Below are positions 33,401 through 44,319 of a DNA stretch of 64,000 nucleotides, one piece after another. Both the position numbers and the translations under genes were made by a program. This DNA comes from Tretioscincus oriximinensis (taxonomy: Eukaryota; Chordata; Lepidosauria; Squamata; Gymnophthalmidae). The stretch covers positions 62,001 to 126,000 of the forward strand of contig JAJVDF010000655.1 of NCBI GenBank assembly GCA_022410635.1, given 5' to 3'. The notes below the pieces were generated by a model. That model saw only the letters and a program-made list of their open reading frames with translations, was not told the DNA's origin and did no database searches. How positions within the stretch are numbered: position 1 is the stretch's first letter; each line of letters opens with the position of its first letter.

Positions 33401-35576
33401 AAGACACCCTCCCCCCTTCATTTATCTATCCCAAGGCACCCAAGGGCCTAGCTCTGTTGTTGGCCTGGAGAGATGTGATTAAAGGGCATGTTCCATCCTC
33501 CGTGCTTCACATTCACAGTGAGCACAAAAACTTCCCTTCATTTTGTATGAGGGATTTCTCCACTTGTAAAGACCGGGAAGAGAGAGCTGGGAACTGCTGG
33601 GAATCTGCCATCCCCCTTCCTTTCCAAACACTGCTGAAGTCACACCAGAATAAGGGAGCTAGGAACCTTGGCTGCCCCTTGGCAAGCCACCGGCTTGTGA
33701 AGCACCAGCTGCAGACTCCCTTGAAAGGGTGCCACTTGCCTTCCCAAGTCTGCATTTACAGGCTTTCCCACAAGGTATAGCATAGAAAACTAGATGTGCG
33801 GATACATCCTAAGTAGGCTGGAGTTGAAACTTTCGTTGCTATGAAAGAACGTAGCAGTCTGTTAGGAGTTCTAAAATTTGGCTCTTCTGATGTTTGCCAT
33901 TCGGTACAAAACTAGAAGCAGCAGAAGCAGTTGTTTTGCTGTTGTGAGGGGAAAAAAAGACTTTCCAGGCATGTCCAAAGGCCCAGCCTTTTATCTAAAG
34001 CAGCCCATGCTTCGTTCCTCCTAGTCAAGGCAAGGAAATTTAGAAATATGATTCTGACGGGCAGCCTGTCAGGGTGGCTGGTGTGCGCTGCTCTGAGAGA
34101 CTCCATGCCATCACTGCCAGCTGGAATGTGCCTTTGGGATCACATGGATCCTATTTTTAGCCCACACCGTTACCCTCCTTCCTCCTAGGAAGCAAACGTC
34201 TAACGTGTGAAGGTCACTAGGCAGCCAGTCCTTTGGGGCTGCCCTTCCGTATTCCATGAAGGAAAGGCACAGAGCAAGCGGTTAAGGACACCAGGCTCAG
34301 GTCAGTCTCTTCCCAGTTTTTCTTGGTTTGTCCCCTGGGCCTGAATTATTTATCTGACCCTGGCAGGTTCTTAGCTTATGTGCACAGGGAAGGTTCCTCC
34401 CTTCAGCCTTCTCATCTTCAAAGTCTCTTGCCTTTCAGCCAGGCAGCTCTGGAAAACTGACCAGAGAATGGCCGATAATAACTCAAAGTGGACCGCCCAA
34501 GATCTTGCCCCCATGGGGAAACAAAGGCTACTTTAACACAAAGCTAACCTGACCTCAGGACTCAATTTGATTACGGGATCTGATGTTTAGGCCAGATGGC
34601 AACAGGTCACCTCTATAATACATTTGTGCTTGCAGTGAACTGTCCATCAGATTTGGGGTTTCATGAACGGATAGTTGGTCTTAGAGTACAGCTCAGGAAT
34701 CTCTTGCTTTCATCATTTTAAAGAAACTTTCCATTACTCAAGATGTAAGCATTTCCTTGATTTGCTGAGGGAAATGTTCCAAGTTTTAGAGGTCCAAGAG
34801 AGGGGAGAACATAGTTAAGTTTGGGTTACCAAGTACCCTGGTTTTTCCAGAGTGTCCCAGAAAAATGGATGCAGCAGCCCCCGGCCCAGATCCCCCCCTT
34901 CCTCCTCCCTCCCTTCTGGCCCCGTGCTTACTGGTTGGGCTCTTCATTGGTGTGTGTTGACAGGAACTGAAGGAGACACCAGTCTCATTTCCGGTCATAC
35001 TCTGAAACCGACATCCTGTTGCCGATCACACATTGATTACAGCGCGTGGCTGGAAATGGGACTGGTTCAGTTCCTGCCAATGCAAAGCCCAGCTGGTAAA
35101 TGCATTTTGAGGGCCAGAGAAGGTAGCAGGGGTGGGGCTAGGGGGTTCCTGGGTTTTGTCCAAGTGCACGCGCTCAACCACACAACTAGGAAGAACGCAA
35201 ACGGGGCAAGAATCCTTGGGCAGTGCACTAAAAAGAGGGAAATGGTACTGAGAGGTCATTAGAGCTAGGCCTTATGTGCCAGTCAAGACTGGGATGAAGC
35301 CCCTTATGTACATACCTAGTAATCTAATATAAGAAGCTCAGTGTCCACAGCATCTCCATGGGATTAGTGGTACTCCAGATCAGGGCTATACTAAGAGTCT
35401 TCTAATCTGTAATTGTGGTAGACTATATTAATCCATACTATACCTGCACCAGGGCTGTCTCTTTTGGATTAAACAGCAGGGCATCCACATGTAGGCTGGA
35501 TCAGAGCACTGTATGAGTCCAATCTGAATTGCAGCATGAGCTGTCTCGGTTCTAATGCTGCCTAATCCAGTCCAGT
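33401..35576. other. Unassigned noncoding stretch
   Basis: I searched for a noncoding first exon or CpG-rich promoter of the downstream gene and saw none. The ORF at 34852-35262 (136 codons) has no recognisable domain. Confidence 0.35.
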
Positions 35577-35895
35577 GTGTGGTTGTGGAGTATCAGTCTC
35601 TCATCTGGTAGCTTCCCAGTTTGAATCTGCACTCTTCCACCTGAGTGACCTTGGGATAGTCACAATTCTTGGGCACTCTCTCAACCCCACCTACTTCACA
35701 AGGAATCTGCTATGAAGAGAAGAAGGTTATATGACTAGGTTGTGAGCCAGTTTGGTGTAGTGGTTAGAATGTTGGACTCTTATCTGGTAGTCTTATGGTT
35801 CGATTCAACACTCCTCCAGGAAGCCAGCTAGGTGTTCTTGGGCCAATCACAGTTCTTAGAGCTCTCTCAGCCTTGCCTACTTCACAGGGTGTCTG
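35577..35895 (+). mobile_element. Two tandem tRNA-derived SINEs (family A)
   Basis: A diverged copy (35577-35735: 'atctggtagcttcccagttt', 'gaccttgggatagtcacaat') is followed by a better one (35742-35895) starting gagccagtttggtgtagtgg with B-box-like 'ggttcgattc' and ending 'cttcacagggtgtctgtgaa'. Neither keeps an L2-like tail. Confidence 0.75.
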
Positions 35896-36904
35896 TGAAG
35901 TCAACTCCTCCTCCTCTCCTCCCCTTCTTCCTTCTGGAGATGCACAATGGTACAGCTAATTCAAATCAAGCCAATGCTGGGATTACTAGAGCAGATGTAG
36001 CATAGTAAGTGCAAAAAGGGTCTGAGGCTGCATCCAGACAGGATCTGGATGCAGGTGGAGGCAATAGGCAACTTTGAGTTGTCCCAGGGCAGGAGGCCTG
36101 TCAGAGTAGAGAAGGGTTCTCATAGCAATAAGGTGTCTGCCTGTATCACTTTTACAAAGGGCCAGAAATACCCCTAGAAACTGGCTGATTTTGACCCACC
36201 ATGGAAGTAGCCCTGGTGTAGTTACCACATAAAAAACAAGGAAAGTGCTTTTCAACTTTAATGGAAGAAAAGAATTTTGATCCAGTGCAGCTAATCATAG
36301 CTGCAACCCTTGGGGGCAAAATGATTTTTTCACACTCATTAAAGGTGTAAAGTTCTATGCCATTTTTATGTGACGACCTTCCTCTTTCCATATAGGGAGG
36401 AAGGTGAATAAGTTATTTCAAGCCCCATGAGGCCTACTCAGTGAAGATTACCAGTGAGTAGATTCAGAGGGCAATAGCTTTGAACCTCTTCCCTTCCCTT
36501 TCAAGGCATAGGGGTCGAGAGATGATTCCTGTCAAGGTGAAGAAGTGGCAGAAACAGAATCACTCGAAGGGAGGTGATCTGCTGCCTTATCCATTGCTCA
36601 TGGCTGGACTGGGTCAAGTGCACCGGGTTCTCAACACTGTCAGCAACTTGACACATATTCAGGTTTCTCACATAATTGTAATGGAGAGTTCCTGGCTTTG
36701 TGAGCAAATCCTCAACCAGTTGCATCCCCACCAGAGACTTTGAGGAACATAAGTGTAGACTGTGGGAATCCCACATTTATTATTGTTTCATTTGAGTCTA
36801 GAAGGGCCCATAATAGCATGCTGGAACCATAGATTATCAGTGGTTCCGTTTATTTGGTTCTCAGTCTAGAGTAGACTTTTTTCATAAAGAGATGTGAAAA
36901 ATGA
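35896..36904. other. Unassigned noncoding stretch
   Basis: No feature recognised. Confidence 0.35.
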
Positions 36905-36990
36905 AGAAATGTCATTTGTGCCCCAACTTTTAGATATTATTTTACACTGTTTTTAATTTTGTACTGTTCTATTGTTGGCTTCCCTAAGTA

Positions 36991-37021
<31 letters not shown>
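36905..37021 (+). mobile_element. L2-type LINE terminus
   Basis: Reads 'ttttacactgtttttaattt', 'tgtactgttctattgttggc', then (AAAT)n at 36985-37021. The usual 'gggcgggatataa' core is shortened. Confidence 0.65.
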
Positions 37022-37275
37022 CAGGTGTAAAGAGCTAACTAAAAACACAAGGAACAAGAAGGAAGATACAGATAAGCTATGGAGCTTACTTATAGAAGCA
37101 GCTGAAGCTTCAGTGTGCCTCATTAGATAGGCTCTTTTAGCTACCCTAATCAACCTTTTCTGTTAGCAACAAAATCCTGAATATCGGGCATATTCCTCTT
37201 CTTCTTCAGCTATGGTCTACTAGAAGAAGGTTGTCTATGACGAGAGGCTCAAGCAAAGCAGAGTTTTCCCCATCT

Positions 37276-37580
37276 GAACATAAGAACATAAGAAGAGCCA
37301 TCCTGGATCAGGCCGCAGCCCATCACGTCCAGCATTCTGTGTCACACAGAGGCCCACCAGATGCACCTGGGCAGTCCGAACAGAGGAAAGCAAAATATGC
37401 TCCTGTTCATGACTCCTTGCAAATGGTATTTCAGGAGTCCTGCCTGTTGCTCCATCCCGGAGGCAACATCCAGACATCCATCCTAGTATCCATTTATACC
37501 CTTGGTGTCCATAAACCTGTCCAGTCCTGTCTTGAAACTATCCAAGCTGTTAGCTACCACTACCTCTTCAGGAAGTATGA
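37276..37580 (-). mobile_element. CR1 LINE 3' fragment
   Basis: Starts 'cataagaacataagaagagc' and ends 'taccactacctcttcaggaa'. It is well conserved with the copies at 47400 and 58767. Confidence 0.9.
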
Positions 37581-37864
37581 GATGGATCTGTGTCCTTGAT
37601 GGATGGGGAGGGGGGACATGACACTTTTCTAGCCAGAAATTCAATAATTTCATAAATTACACATAGTTTTAATTAAAATAATTAAGAATGATGATAATGA
37701 TGAAGACACTTTTGATGGTGTATTGGTACAACGCTGTGCCAATCTGTCCCTTCTCTAATTTTGAATATGGAAGGAACAATGCTTGCTCAGAACATCCTTT
37801 GCTATACAAAGATGCCTTTACATTACCCAGCCAGCATAGCAGAGTCTGGTCTGAGCCTCTAGGG

Positions 37865-38002
37865 CAGGAATACCAAACTGGAGCCCTCCACATGTTCCTG
37901 AACTCCAACTACCAGCATTCTACTTTGTTCAGGAAAGTGGGCCAGTAAGGTGAGTGGAATATAGTTCAGGAACATCTGGAAGGCCACAGTTGGACACTCC
38001 TG
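37865..38002. mobile_element. hAT-type MITE
   Basis: 138 bp bounded by caggaataccaaactggagc and the inverted end ccacagttggacactcctg. The inner arms 'acatgttcctgaactccaac' and 'gttcaggaacatctgg' are also inverted. The flanks ctctaggg and gcctaaag are at best an eroded 8-bp duplication. Confidence 0.65.
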
Positions 38003-38121
38003 GCCTAAAGTCTCAAACCAAGGAATCCTGTATAAGATTAAAAAAAAACAAGAAAGTATTTCTAGATTCCAGGGAAGAGGAGAATGAGGAGGGGGACATG
38101 ACACTGACTTCCTTGATCCAT

Positions 38122-38340
38122 CAAAAGAGCTAACAGCACTTTGAGACTAACTTGAGAAAAGTGGGTTGCATAAGCTTTTGTAGACANGTCTACTTCTTCA
38201 GATGCTGTAGAAGAAGCATCTGAAGAAGTAGACATGTCTNCGAAAGCTTATGCCACCCACTTTTCTCAAGTTAGTCTCAAAGTGCTGCTAGCTCCTTTGA
38301 TGCACTTTCTACTAGACTAACTCAGCTATTTCTCTGAAAT
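38122..38340. mobile_element. Penelope-like fold-back insertion with 17-bp target duplication
   Basis: Two copies of the 3' tail face each other (about 38122-38210 minus, 38213-38340 plus), giving a palindrome with arms of about 90 bp. The insertion is bounded by the perfect 17-bp repeat tgacttccttgatccat at 38105-38121 and 38341-38357. Single Ns lie in each arm (38187, 38240). It sits about 200 bp upstream of the NNT start codon and, with either candidate acceptor, just outside the exon. Confidence 0.75.
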
Positions 38341-38544
38341 TGACTTCCTTGATCCATGGCCAGGTTAACAAGGAATTGTGGGAAGTGTAGGCTAAAAAAA
38401 TATTTTTTATATCTCCAAGTTCTGCATGTGGCATCGCAGGCAGAGACTACGGCAAGCAACTCCAATCTAATTATACCTTCCTATCGACAGGGCAACTGGA
38501 CCAACTTGAAGGGCAGGCAGTGTTTTATTCTCACAACTGTGAAG

Positions 38545-38683
38545 ATGGCAGGTTTGGTACGATGTGCTGGCAATTCTTCGTTGCCTTTCCTTCTTTCGGT
38601 ACATGCTAGAACAATACAGCCATCCGCTGGACATCGCTCTTTCAAAACTTTCCCTGCACTGTGGTGTGAGCAAGGAGCAAAAG
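38545..38683 (+). CDS. NNT: NNT, first coding exon (mitochondrial presequence)
   Basis: NNT is the inner-membrane enzyme that uses the proton gradient to transfer hydride from NADH to NADP+, supplying mitochondrial NADPH. This exon encodes residues 1-46 and the first base of codon 47. The ATG has A at -3 and G at +4. The peptide starts MAGLVRCAGNSS, has Arg at 6, 22 and 31 and Lys at 34, and no acidic residue before Glu42, which fits a cleavable mitochondrial targeting sequence. The segment RSFKTFPALWC resembles the end of the vertebrate NNT presequence, which has LWC at the same place. The donor is AAAG|gtacag, phase 1, and joining it to the exon at 61618 gives the expected Gly-Ile-x-Tyr-Lys. 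Possible 5' splice acceptors are after 38490 (tatcgacag) or 38439 (catcgcag), so the 5'UTR start is unsettled. Presequences are poorly conserved, so the call leans on phase and context. Confidence 0.8.
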
Positions 38684-39299
38684 GTACAGCGTGTGCTTGA
38701 CTGACTAACCAAAATGCTTTTTTTTTTACAACTAACACTAGAAAAAGTAAACAGACCCTCCTTCCTCTGTGCCTTCTTTCCTTAACACATTTTAAGACAC
38801 TTATCACCACAGAAGTATTTAAAGCCTGAGAACGCTGCAACTTTTCTGAGGTAATTTCTTATTAAATAACAATTTGGTGTTGTTATAGCCACTTGTGAAA
38901 CTATGCAGTTACAAATTTTAGCCGTAACTCCATTTCTAGGCAGAGGAAGCTCAGACAGGAGAAGCAGCATTTTGGAGCTAGTAAGTACCATGAGATAGCA
39001 CCTCCTCCATGACAGGCAAAATAACTCCACCTCAAACTGAGAAAAGAACCTGAGGAGGCACATCCCATTCATATTCTGTGGGCCAATTGTAAACCTTGTT
39101 ATTGAGGTCTATTGGTCAATAGGCCACCATTTATGAGTGCCATGGGCTGGTCTATGCTTCATCAAGTTCAGACTAAGAATGAAAGCTTGCTATATTCCAT
39201 GCTAGTGTGTGGACAGCAGGGCCTTGTTCTGGGACTTATCCTGGAATAACAAACAATATAGATTTGGTCAGAATGGAAAATCTAGTTATTGCAACTGCA

Positions 39300-39470
39300 A
39301 ATGTGTCATGAACTGGTTAGATTATTATATTTGGACCCACAAGGTCAAGTTTCAAGTCCCAGCTCAAACTATGAAACTGACTGGGTGACCTTGGGTCAGC
39401 TGTGAGTTTTCAGACCTCCACCAGCTTGTTGTGGAGGCTAAGTAGAGAAAGATAAAAAAAAACATTTTCT
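39300..39470 (+). mobile_element. SINE family A-like fragment, old
   Basis: Contains 'aagtttcaagtcccagctca', 'gggtgaccttgggtcagctg' and 'ccagcttgttgtggaggcta', which fit a diverged tRNA-SINE body. The head is barely recognisable. Confidence 0.45.
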
Positions 39471-39699
39471 TGAGCAACTTGAAGGAAAGCGAGAACGTGT
39501 GTGTGTGTGTGTCTATGAATAGAGAATTATTTGTTAATAAATAGAAAGGTTTAGAAATAAAGAATTATGACTGCTACAAAACACCGCTCTAAATTTCACA
39601 ACTATTTCTTATTTACTAAACATGTGGATGTTGCAAGGCTGGGCAAAATGAAACAAACCTTTCAATAAATCAGGAAAGGATATGCCAATGAACACTGTG

Positions 39700-39792
39700 A
39701 TATAGGTCCCGAGCACACATGTTCCGCTCCATGTGACAATGGAGCTTTTGCTCTCCTTCCGGGACCCACCCGGAATAAACTCCATTGTCACG
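39700..39792. repeat. Small inverted-repeat cluster
   Basis: Contains 'ctccatgtgacaatggag' and 'ctccattgtcacggaataa' plus 'ggtcccgag / ttccgggacccaccc'. It looks like a decayed hairpin element; the family is not recognised. Confidence 0.4.
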
Positions 39793-40399
39793 GAATAAAT
39801 AGACTGCTGATGTTCTCCACCATCAGCCCGACAATACTGCTTTTTCTATGAGCAGCTGTCTGCAAGCCCTGCTGTTTGCTGACAACGTGTGGGACTTGCA
39901 ATACTGTGAGAAGATGCCAGCCCATCAGACGGTAGGTTGCAGCTGGTTGACATTGACTTCCTGGTCCTTCGTATGTGTTTTTCTCATTAGCTTTGCAAGC
40001 TCCACATGGATTTGTGGGTAAATATGCACAGGTGGGCAATTGGATTATGCCAGGTTTTCAGCCCCTTTCACATTTTACCCTGTTATCTGCATGGGGCTAT
40101 AGACCAGATTTTTGCAATGGGTGCAAAAAAGGAGCAATTACAGCAGGTGCTGCTAGCATTTTAAGCTGCAGCTGCTGAAACTGCTTCTTTTTTACACCCA
40201 CTAAAGATAACCTGCTCTAAAACAACAGATCTAACTGTTCCAAGGCGAAACAGGCAATGATTCTCCTTAAGCTTTGGTCCACTTTGAGAATGAAAAAACA
40301 CAGGAGCAAAGTGATTAGTAATTTTATTTCCGTATTATGTAAGCCAAAGCTAGGTTATCCAAGTTGGAGAATGTCAAAAGAAAACAGCTTACCCACTAG
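39793..40399. other. Unassigned noncoding stretch
   Basis: Intronic sequence with no feature recognised. Confidence 0.35.
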
Positions 40400-40672
40400 T
40401 GAAGCTAGGCTCTTGGGAGCCCTGGGTTTCCTTACCTTGTTTAAGCTCTTCAGTGCCACATGTATGCCAACAAGCAGTTCCGATTATCACTCATTATTGC
40501 TTTTTGGCATGCGGCACAGTAATTAGCGTCAGAGATCCAGCTGTGCAGCGCTGAGGGGCTTTAAAAAAATGTAAGGAAACTTGGATGGGGGGGGCGATCA
40601 GGCTCACTGGGGAGGCCCTCTGGTGGCCAAACCTTTGTGGCCCAATTGCCTTATGTTTAGCTGCGCCCCTGG
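40400..40672. mobile_element. Nonautonomous DNA element
   Basis: The most complete copy of the family also at 4865 and 32785: 'ttccttaccttgtttaagct', 'aagcagttccgattatcact', 'ggcacagtaattagcgtcag', then 'gctgtgcagcgctgaggggc' and an end near 'gtttagctgcgcccctg'. The inner arms partly pair. Confidence 0.55.
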
Positions 40673-40767
40673 GCTTACCAGCTTAGTGATCTAAGAGGTG
40701 CTCAGCGATGGAGAAGGATCTGTAGCAATGATATACGGAACAAAAGTCTTCTGAAACTGGGACAGGG

Positions 40768-40838
40768 GTGGGGGTGCGTGCACACACACACGTGCGCGCG
40801 CACAAGCGTCTGTGTACGCGCGCGCACGTGTGCGTAGC
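40768..40838. repeat. Alternating purine-pyrimidine (CA/CG) tract
   Basis: Long GTGCGTGCACACACACACG and TACGCGCGCGCACGTGTGCG blocks are nearly self-complementary. This is a classic candidate for Z-DNA or a cruciform. It lies just before the 5' junction of the L2 LINE. Confidence 0.85.
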
Positions 40839-40861
40839 TGATCCAATGCTATCCTCACTGG

Positions 40862-43280
40862 TCCTGCTCAGCTCTTCATGGCCTCCATGACAACCATGGG
40901 GCTATCTCAATGTGTTACTGGCCCAACTCACAAAGCAGGACATACTCTTGATCTGGTTTTTTCCACAGAGCGAACTGGTGATGATCCGTTGATAGGAGGG
41001 CTCACGGTAAGCCCGTTGTCATGGACGGATCACTCCCTGGTGAGATTTGGACTTGCAGCGACTGCTTTCCCCTGCAAGGATGAGAGACCCATTCAGATGG
41101 TCCACCCCCGGAGACTTATGGATTCTGGGCGATTCGTGAATGCTCTGGGGGATTTCCCGGTTGGCATGGATGGCGCTCCTGTCGAGGCTCTGGTCTCTCT
41201 CTGGAATCGGAAGTTGACCCGGGCTATCGACACGATCGCTCACAAGTGCCCTCGGCATATCTGTGGAGTCCGTAGAGCACCCTGGTATTCTGGGGAGTTA
41301 AGGATGATGAAACAGAAAGGCCGACGGCTGGAGCGCAGGTGGTGCAAATCCCAACAAGAGTCTGACCGAACACGGGTTAGAGCACATTATCGTGCCTACC
41401 AGGTGGCGGTGGTGGCAGCGAAAAGGAATTATTTCTCTGTTACCATTGCGTCCTCAAGTAGCCGTCCAGCAGAGCTCTTTCGGGTGGTGAATGGCCTGAT
41501 AAGATCTAGCCCAGGACATCAAGGGCAAAGGCCATCCAATAGCTGCTGTGACAAATTTGCAAGGCACTTTGAGAACAAAGTCACTCAGATTCGTGAGAGA
41601 TTAGATGCCACACTTGTGAATAGCCCAGAGGAGGTGTCCAGAGAACTGTCTGGTCCAGTTATCTTGGATCAGTTTCAATTATTGCGGCCTGATGATGTGG
41701 ACAAGCTGTTTGTTGGGGTTCGGCCAACGTCATGCTCTCTGGATCCTTGCCCCTCCTGGCTGATAAAAGCAAGTCAGCAGGGTATGACCGGGTGGGTCCA
41801 GGGAGTGGTGAATGCTTCCTTGAGGGATGCGGTGGTCCCGCCGGCTCTTAAGGAGGCGGTGGTGTGCCCTCTCCTTAAGAAGCCTTCCCTGGACCCAGAA
41901 GAGTTAAACAACTACCGCCCGGTGGCCAACATACCCTTCCTGGGCAAGGTACTGGAGAGGGCTGTGGCTGTTCAGCTGCAGGCATGCTTGGAAGAAGCGG
42001 ATTATCTAGACCCATTTCAATCTGGCTTCAGGCCTAGTCATGGCACGGAAACTGCTTGGTCGCCCTGGCTGATGACCTACTCCGGGAGAGGGATGGGGGC
42101 AATGCAACCCTGTTGGTTCTCCTGGATCTCTCAGCGGCTTTTGATACCATTGACCATGGTATCCTCCTGGAGAGACTAAGGAGTTTAGGAGTTGGTGGCA
42201 CTGCATTGCAGTGGTTCTGTTCCTATCTCCAAGGCCGCTTCCAGAGAGTGCTGGTGGGGGAGTCTTACTCGACACCCTGGGAGCTCACTTGTGGGGTTCC
42301 TCAGGGGTCGATCCTCTCCCCCATGCTGTTCAACATCTATATGAAGCCGCTGGGAGAGGTCATCAGGAGATTTGGAGTAAAGTGCCATCAATATGCAGAT
42401 GACACTCAGCTCTATCTCTCTGTTCCATCTGAATCAGGAGAGGCGGTTGAAGTGCTTGACAAGACGGAGGTGCTGTGTGTTGGAGCATCCCAGGTTCGTG
42501 AAGTGGGGAGGCACCCTGTCCTTGGTGGGGTAGAATTACCCTATAAGGGACGGGTGCGAAATCTTGGGGTGCTTCTGGACTCTGCACTGACACTTGAAAA
42601 TCAGGTGGAGGCAGTGGCCAGGAGTGCCTACTTCCAGTTGCGTCTGGTTCGCCAGTTACGGCCACTTCTGAACAGGGATGATCTAGCCACAGTAATCCAT
42701 GCTCTGGTAACTTCCAGATTGGACTATTGTAATGCGCTCTATATGGGGCTGCCCTTGAAAACGGTTCGGAAGCTACAGCTGGTGCAGAATGCAGCCGCTA
42801 GACTGCTGACAGGGACAGCTGGCCGGACACACATCACAGCGGTCTTGAAAGAGCTGCACTGGCTGCCCATTCGCTACCGAGCCCAATTCAAGGTTTTGAC
42901 TTTAACTTACAAGGCCCTAAATAACTTGGGCCCCAAATATCTAAAGGAAGGCCTTCTTCCATACCAACCTGCCCGTGCCTTAAGATCTGCAGGAGAGGCC
43001 CTGCTGGTTGTACCACCCCTTTCAACAGCCAGTGGGTAGGGCCTTCTCAGTGGTTGCCCCTTGTCTTTGGAACAGTCTCCCCCTCGAGGTGCGTCTATCA
43101 TCATCGTTGTATTCTTTTAGAAGGTCCTTGAAGACGCACCTCTTTTGCCTGGCCTTTGGCTGAAGAAATGCCATCTCTATCCCTACTTTTAATATTGTTT
43201 TATACTTTTTTAATTTTTGTATTNATGTTTTACTGTTTTTGCCACCCTGAGACCTTCGGGTATAGGGCGGGGTATAAGTA

Positions 43281-43315
<35 letters not shown>

Positions 43316-43316
43316 A
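40862..43316 (+). mobile_element. L2-type non-LTR retrotransposon, 5'-truncated
   Basis: A 2.45-kb copy lacks its 5' half and enters inside the endonuclease domain (AGHTLDLVFS, then WTDHSLVRF), continuing through the linker and reverse transcriptase. It ends with 'cctgagaccttcgggtatag', 'ggcggggtataagtat' and an (AAAT)n tail to about 43316. L2/CR1-clade LINEs insert by target-primed reverse transcription, and 5' truncation is typical. The sense orientation matches NNT transcription. No target duplication could be settled. It is the youngest-looking LINE in the window, because the reading frames are still long. Confidence 0.9.
40878..43170 (+). pseudogene. L2 endonuclease/reverse transcriptase ORF, broken
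   Basis: The first frame (40878 to about 42055) covers the end of the endonuclease domain, the linker and RT blocks up to GFRPSHGTETA. Near 42050-42058 the coding frame shifts by one base. The second frame (to 43039) carries motif A DLSAAFDTIDH, motif B GVPQGSILSPMLFNIYM and the catalytic YADD (about 42397-42408). About 20 codons normally found between EAVEVL and DKTEVL are missing in frame (near 42455). A second shift near 43020-43040 throws the C-terminus (AFSVVAPCLWNSLP, then SFRRSLKTHLFCLAFG) into a third frame that ends about 43165. The protein cannot be made as it stands. Confidence 0.85.
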
Positions 43317-43434
43317 GCGTGCCAACTCACCTCCAACGGAGGAAAAATGCCTGGGTTTGTGACAGGAGAAGAGAGCTATTCTTCTGTCACAAACCCAGGC
43401 GTTTTTCCTCTGCAGGAGGCGAGTTGGCGCGCTT
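43317..43434. repeat. Large palindrome directly after the L2 tail
   Basis: Arms of about 55 bp ('gcgtgccaactcacctcc', 'aatgcctgggtttgtgacag' on the left; 'ctgtcacaaacccaggcg', 'aggcgagttggcgcgc' on the right) face each other across a spacer of a few bases. Mismatches are few. It continues into GC-rich sequence. Confidence 0.8.
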
Positions 43435-43708
43435 TACAAGCAGGCGCGCAAAACCCCGCCTCCAGCATTCGAGCAGCTACGGCACGCTCCGAGGTCCCTT
43501 CCAGGACCCCGGAAAGCGTTGCTCAGGCTGCAGCCGTTAACTCTGATGGCTGCTTTGCCTTTAAAATTCTGGATTATTACATTCCCTGATGCAGCATCGG
43601 GGAATGTAAAAAGCCGGGATTTTAACTTAAAACCCAGAGGGGAATATATTTTAGTCCCCCAAACGGGGATTGTCCCGCTTTCCCGGGACGTATGGCAACC
43701 CTATCTGG
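43435..43708. mobile_element. Right part of a hAT-like element, GC-rich
   Basis: The sequence ends gggacgtatggcaaccctat, the complement of the common hAT-like terminus tagggttgcca. A smaller hairpin 'ttacattccctgatgcagca / tcggggaatgtaa' lies at 43575-43611. The left end was not found, probably displaced or removed around the L2 insertion and palindrome. Confidence 0.5.
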
Positions 43709-44304
43709 AATGGATATATTATTAGAAGGCGAAGGCAGAATTGTCTTCAATATCAAACTGCAAAAGTGGGGAAGGAAGCCAATGAACCGCACGGCTGCTG
43801 TCAACAGCTCTCTGGACATTGCGCAGGTTATTAGGCTGAGATTTCATTCAGGCAGTGTGTTGTGCGCTAAAAGATACATCAGAAACATTGCCAAAGTTTA
43901 TATCAAAGGAAAAATTCAAAGGTTTTCAGAGAAGTTGAACTCTGATTGTTGCTGTGCCAGTTGATATACCAGACACCTACAAAGGTGCCTGCTATAGGTC
44001 TTTTCCTAGAATATTTATCTCTCTCTCTCATCTGTTCATACTCAAATGGTGGTATGGACCTAAAGGAAATAAATCCCATTTAGAAAACAAATCCCATTTG
44101 TTCCATACACACAATGCCGTGAGATCTTGGGTGGTTGGAAAATAAAAACAAAATAAAAGAATAAAATTCTCCACAGATTTTGTGTCAGAGAATAAGAAGG
44201 CCTGATTTCTGTGATAAATGCCAGTTGATGCATTACGGTATCTCTAAATAATGCATTAATTGCCATTTATCACGGCTATTTCAGAGAAATAGCCATGTTA
44301 ATCT
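43709..44304. other. Unassigned noncoding stretch
   Basis: Intronic. Near 44200-44280 there is an inverted pair around 'taaatgccagttgatgcatt / aatgcattaattgccattta'. Confidence 0.4.
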
Positions 44305-44319
44305 TAGTTCAGAAAGTCC

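Noticed and set aside
34852..35262. 136-codon ORF upstream of NNT
   Set aside because: No conserved motif, and the reading frame on the opposite strand is equally open.
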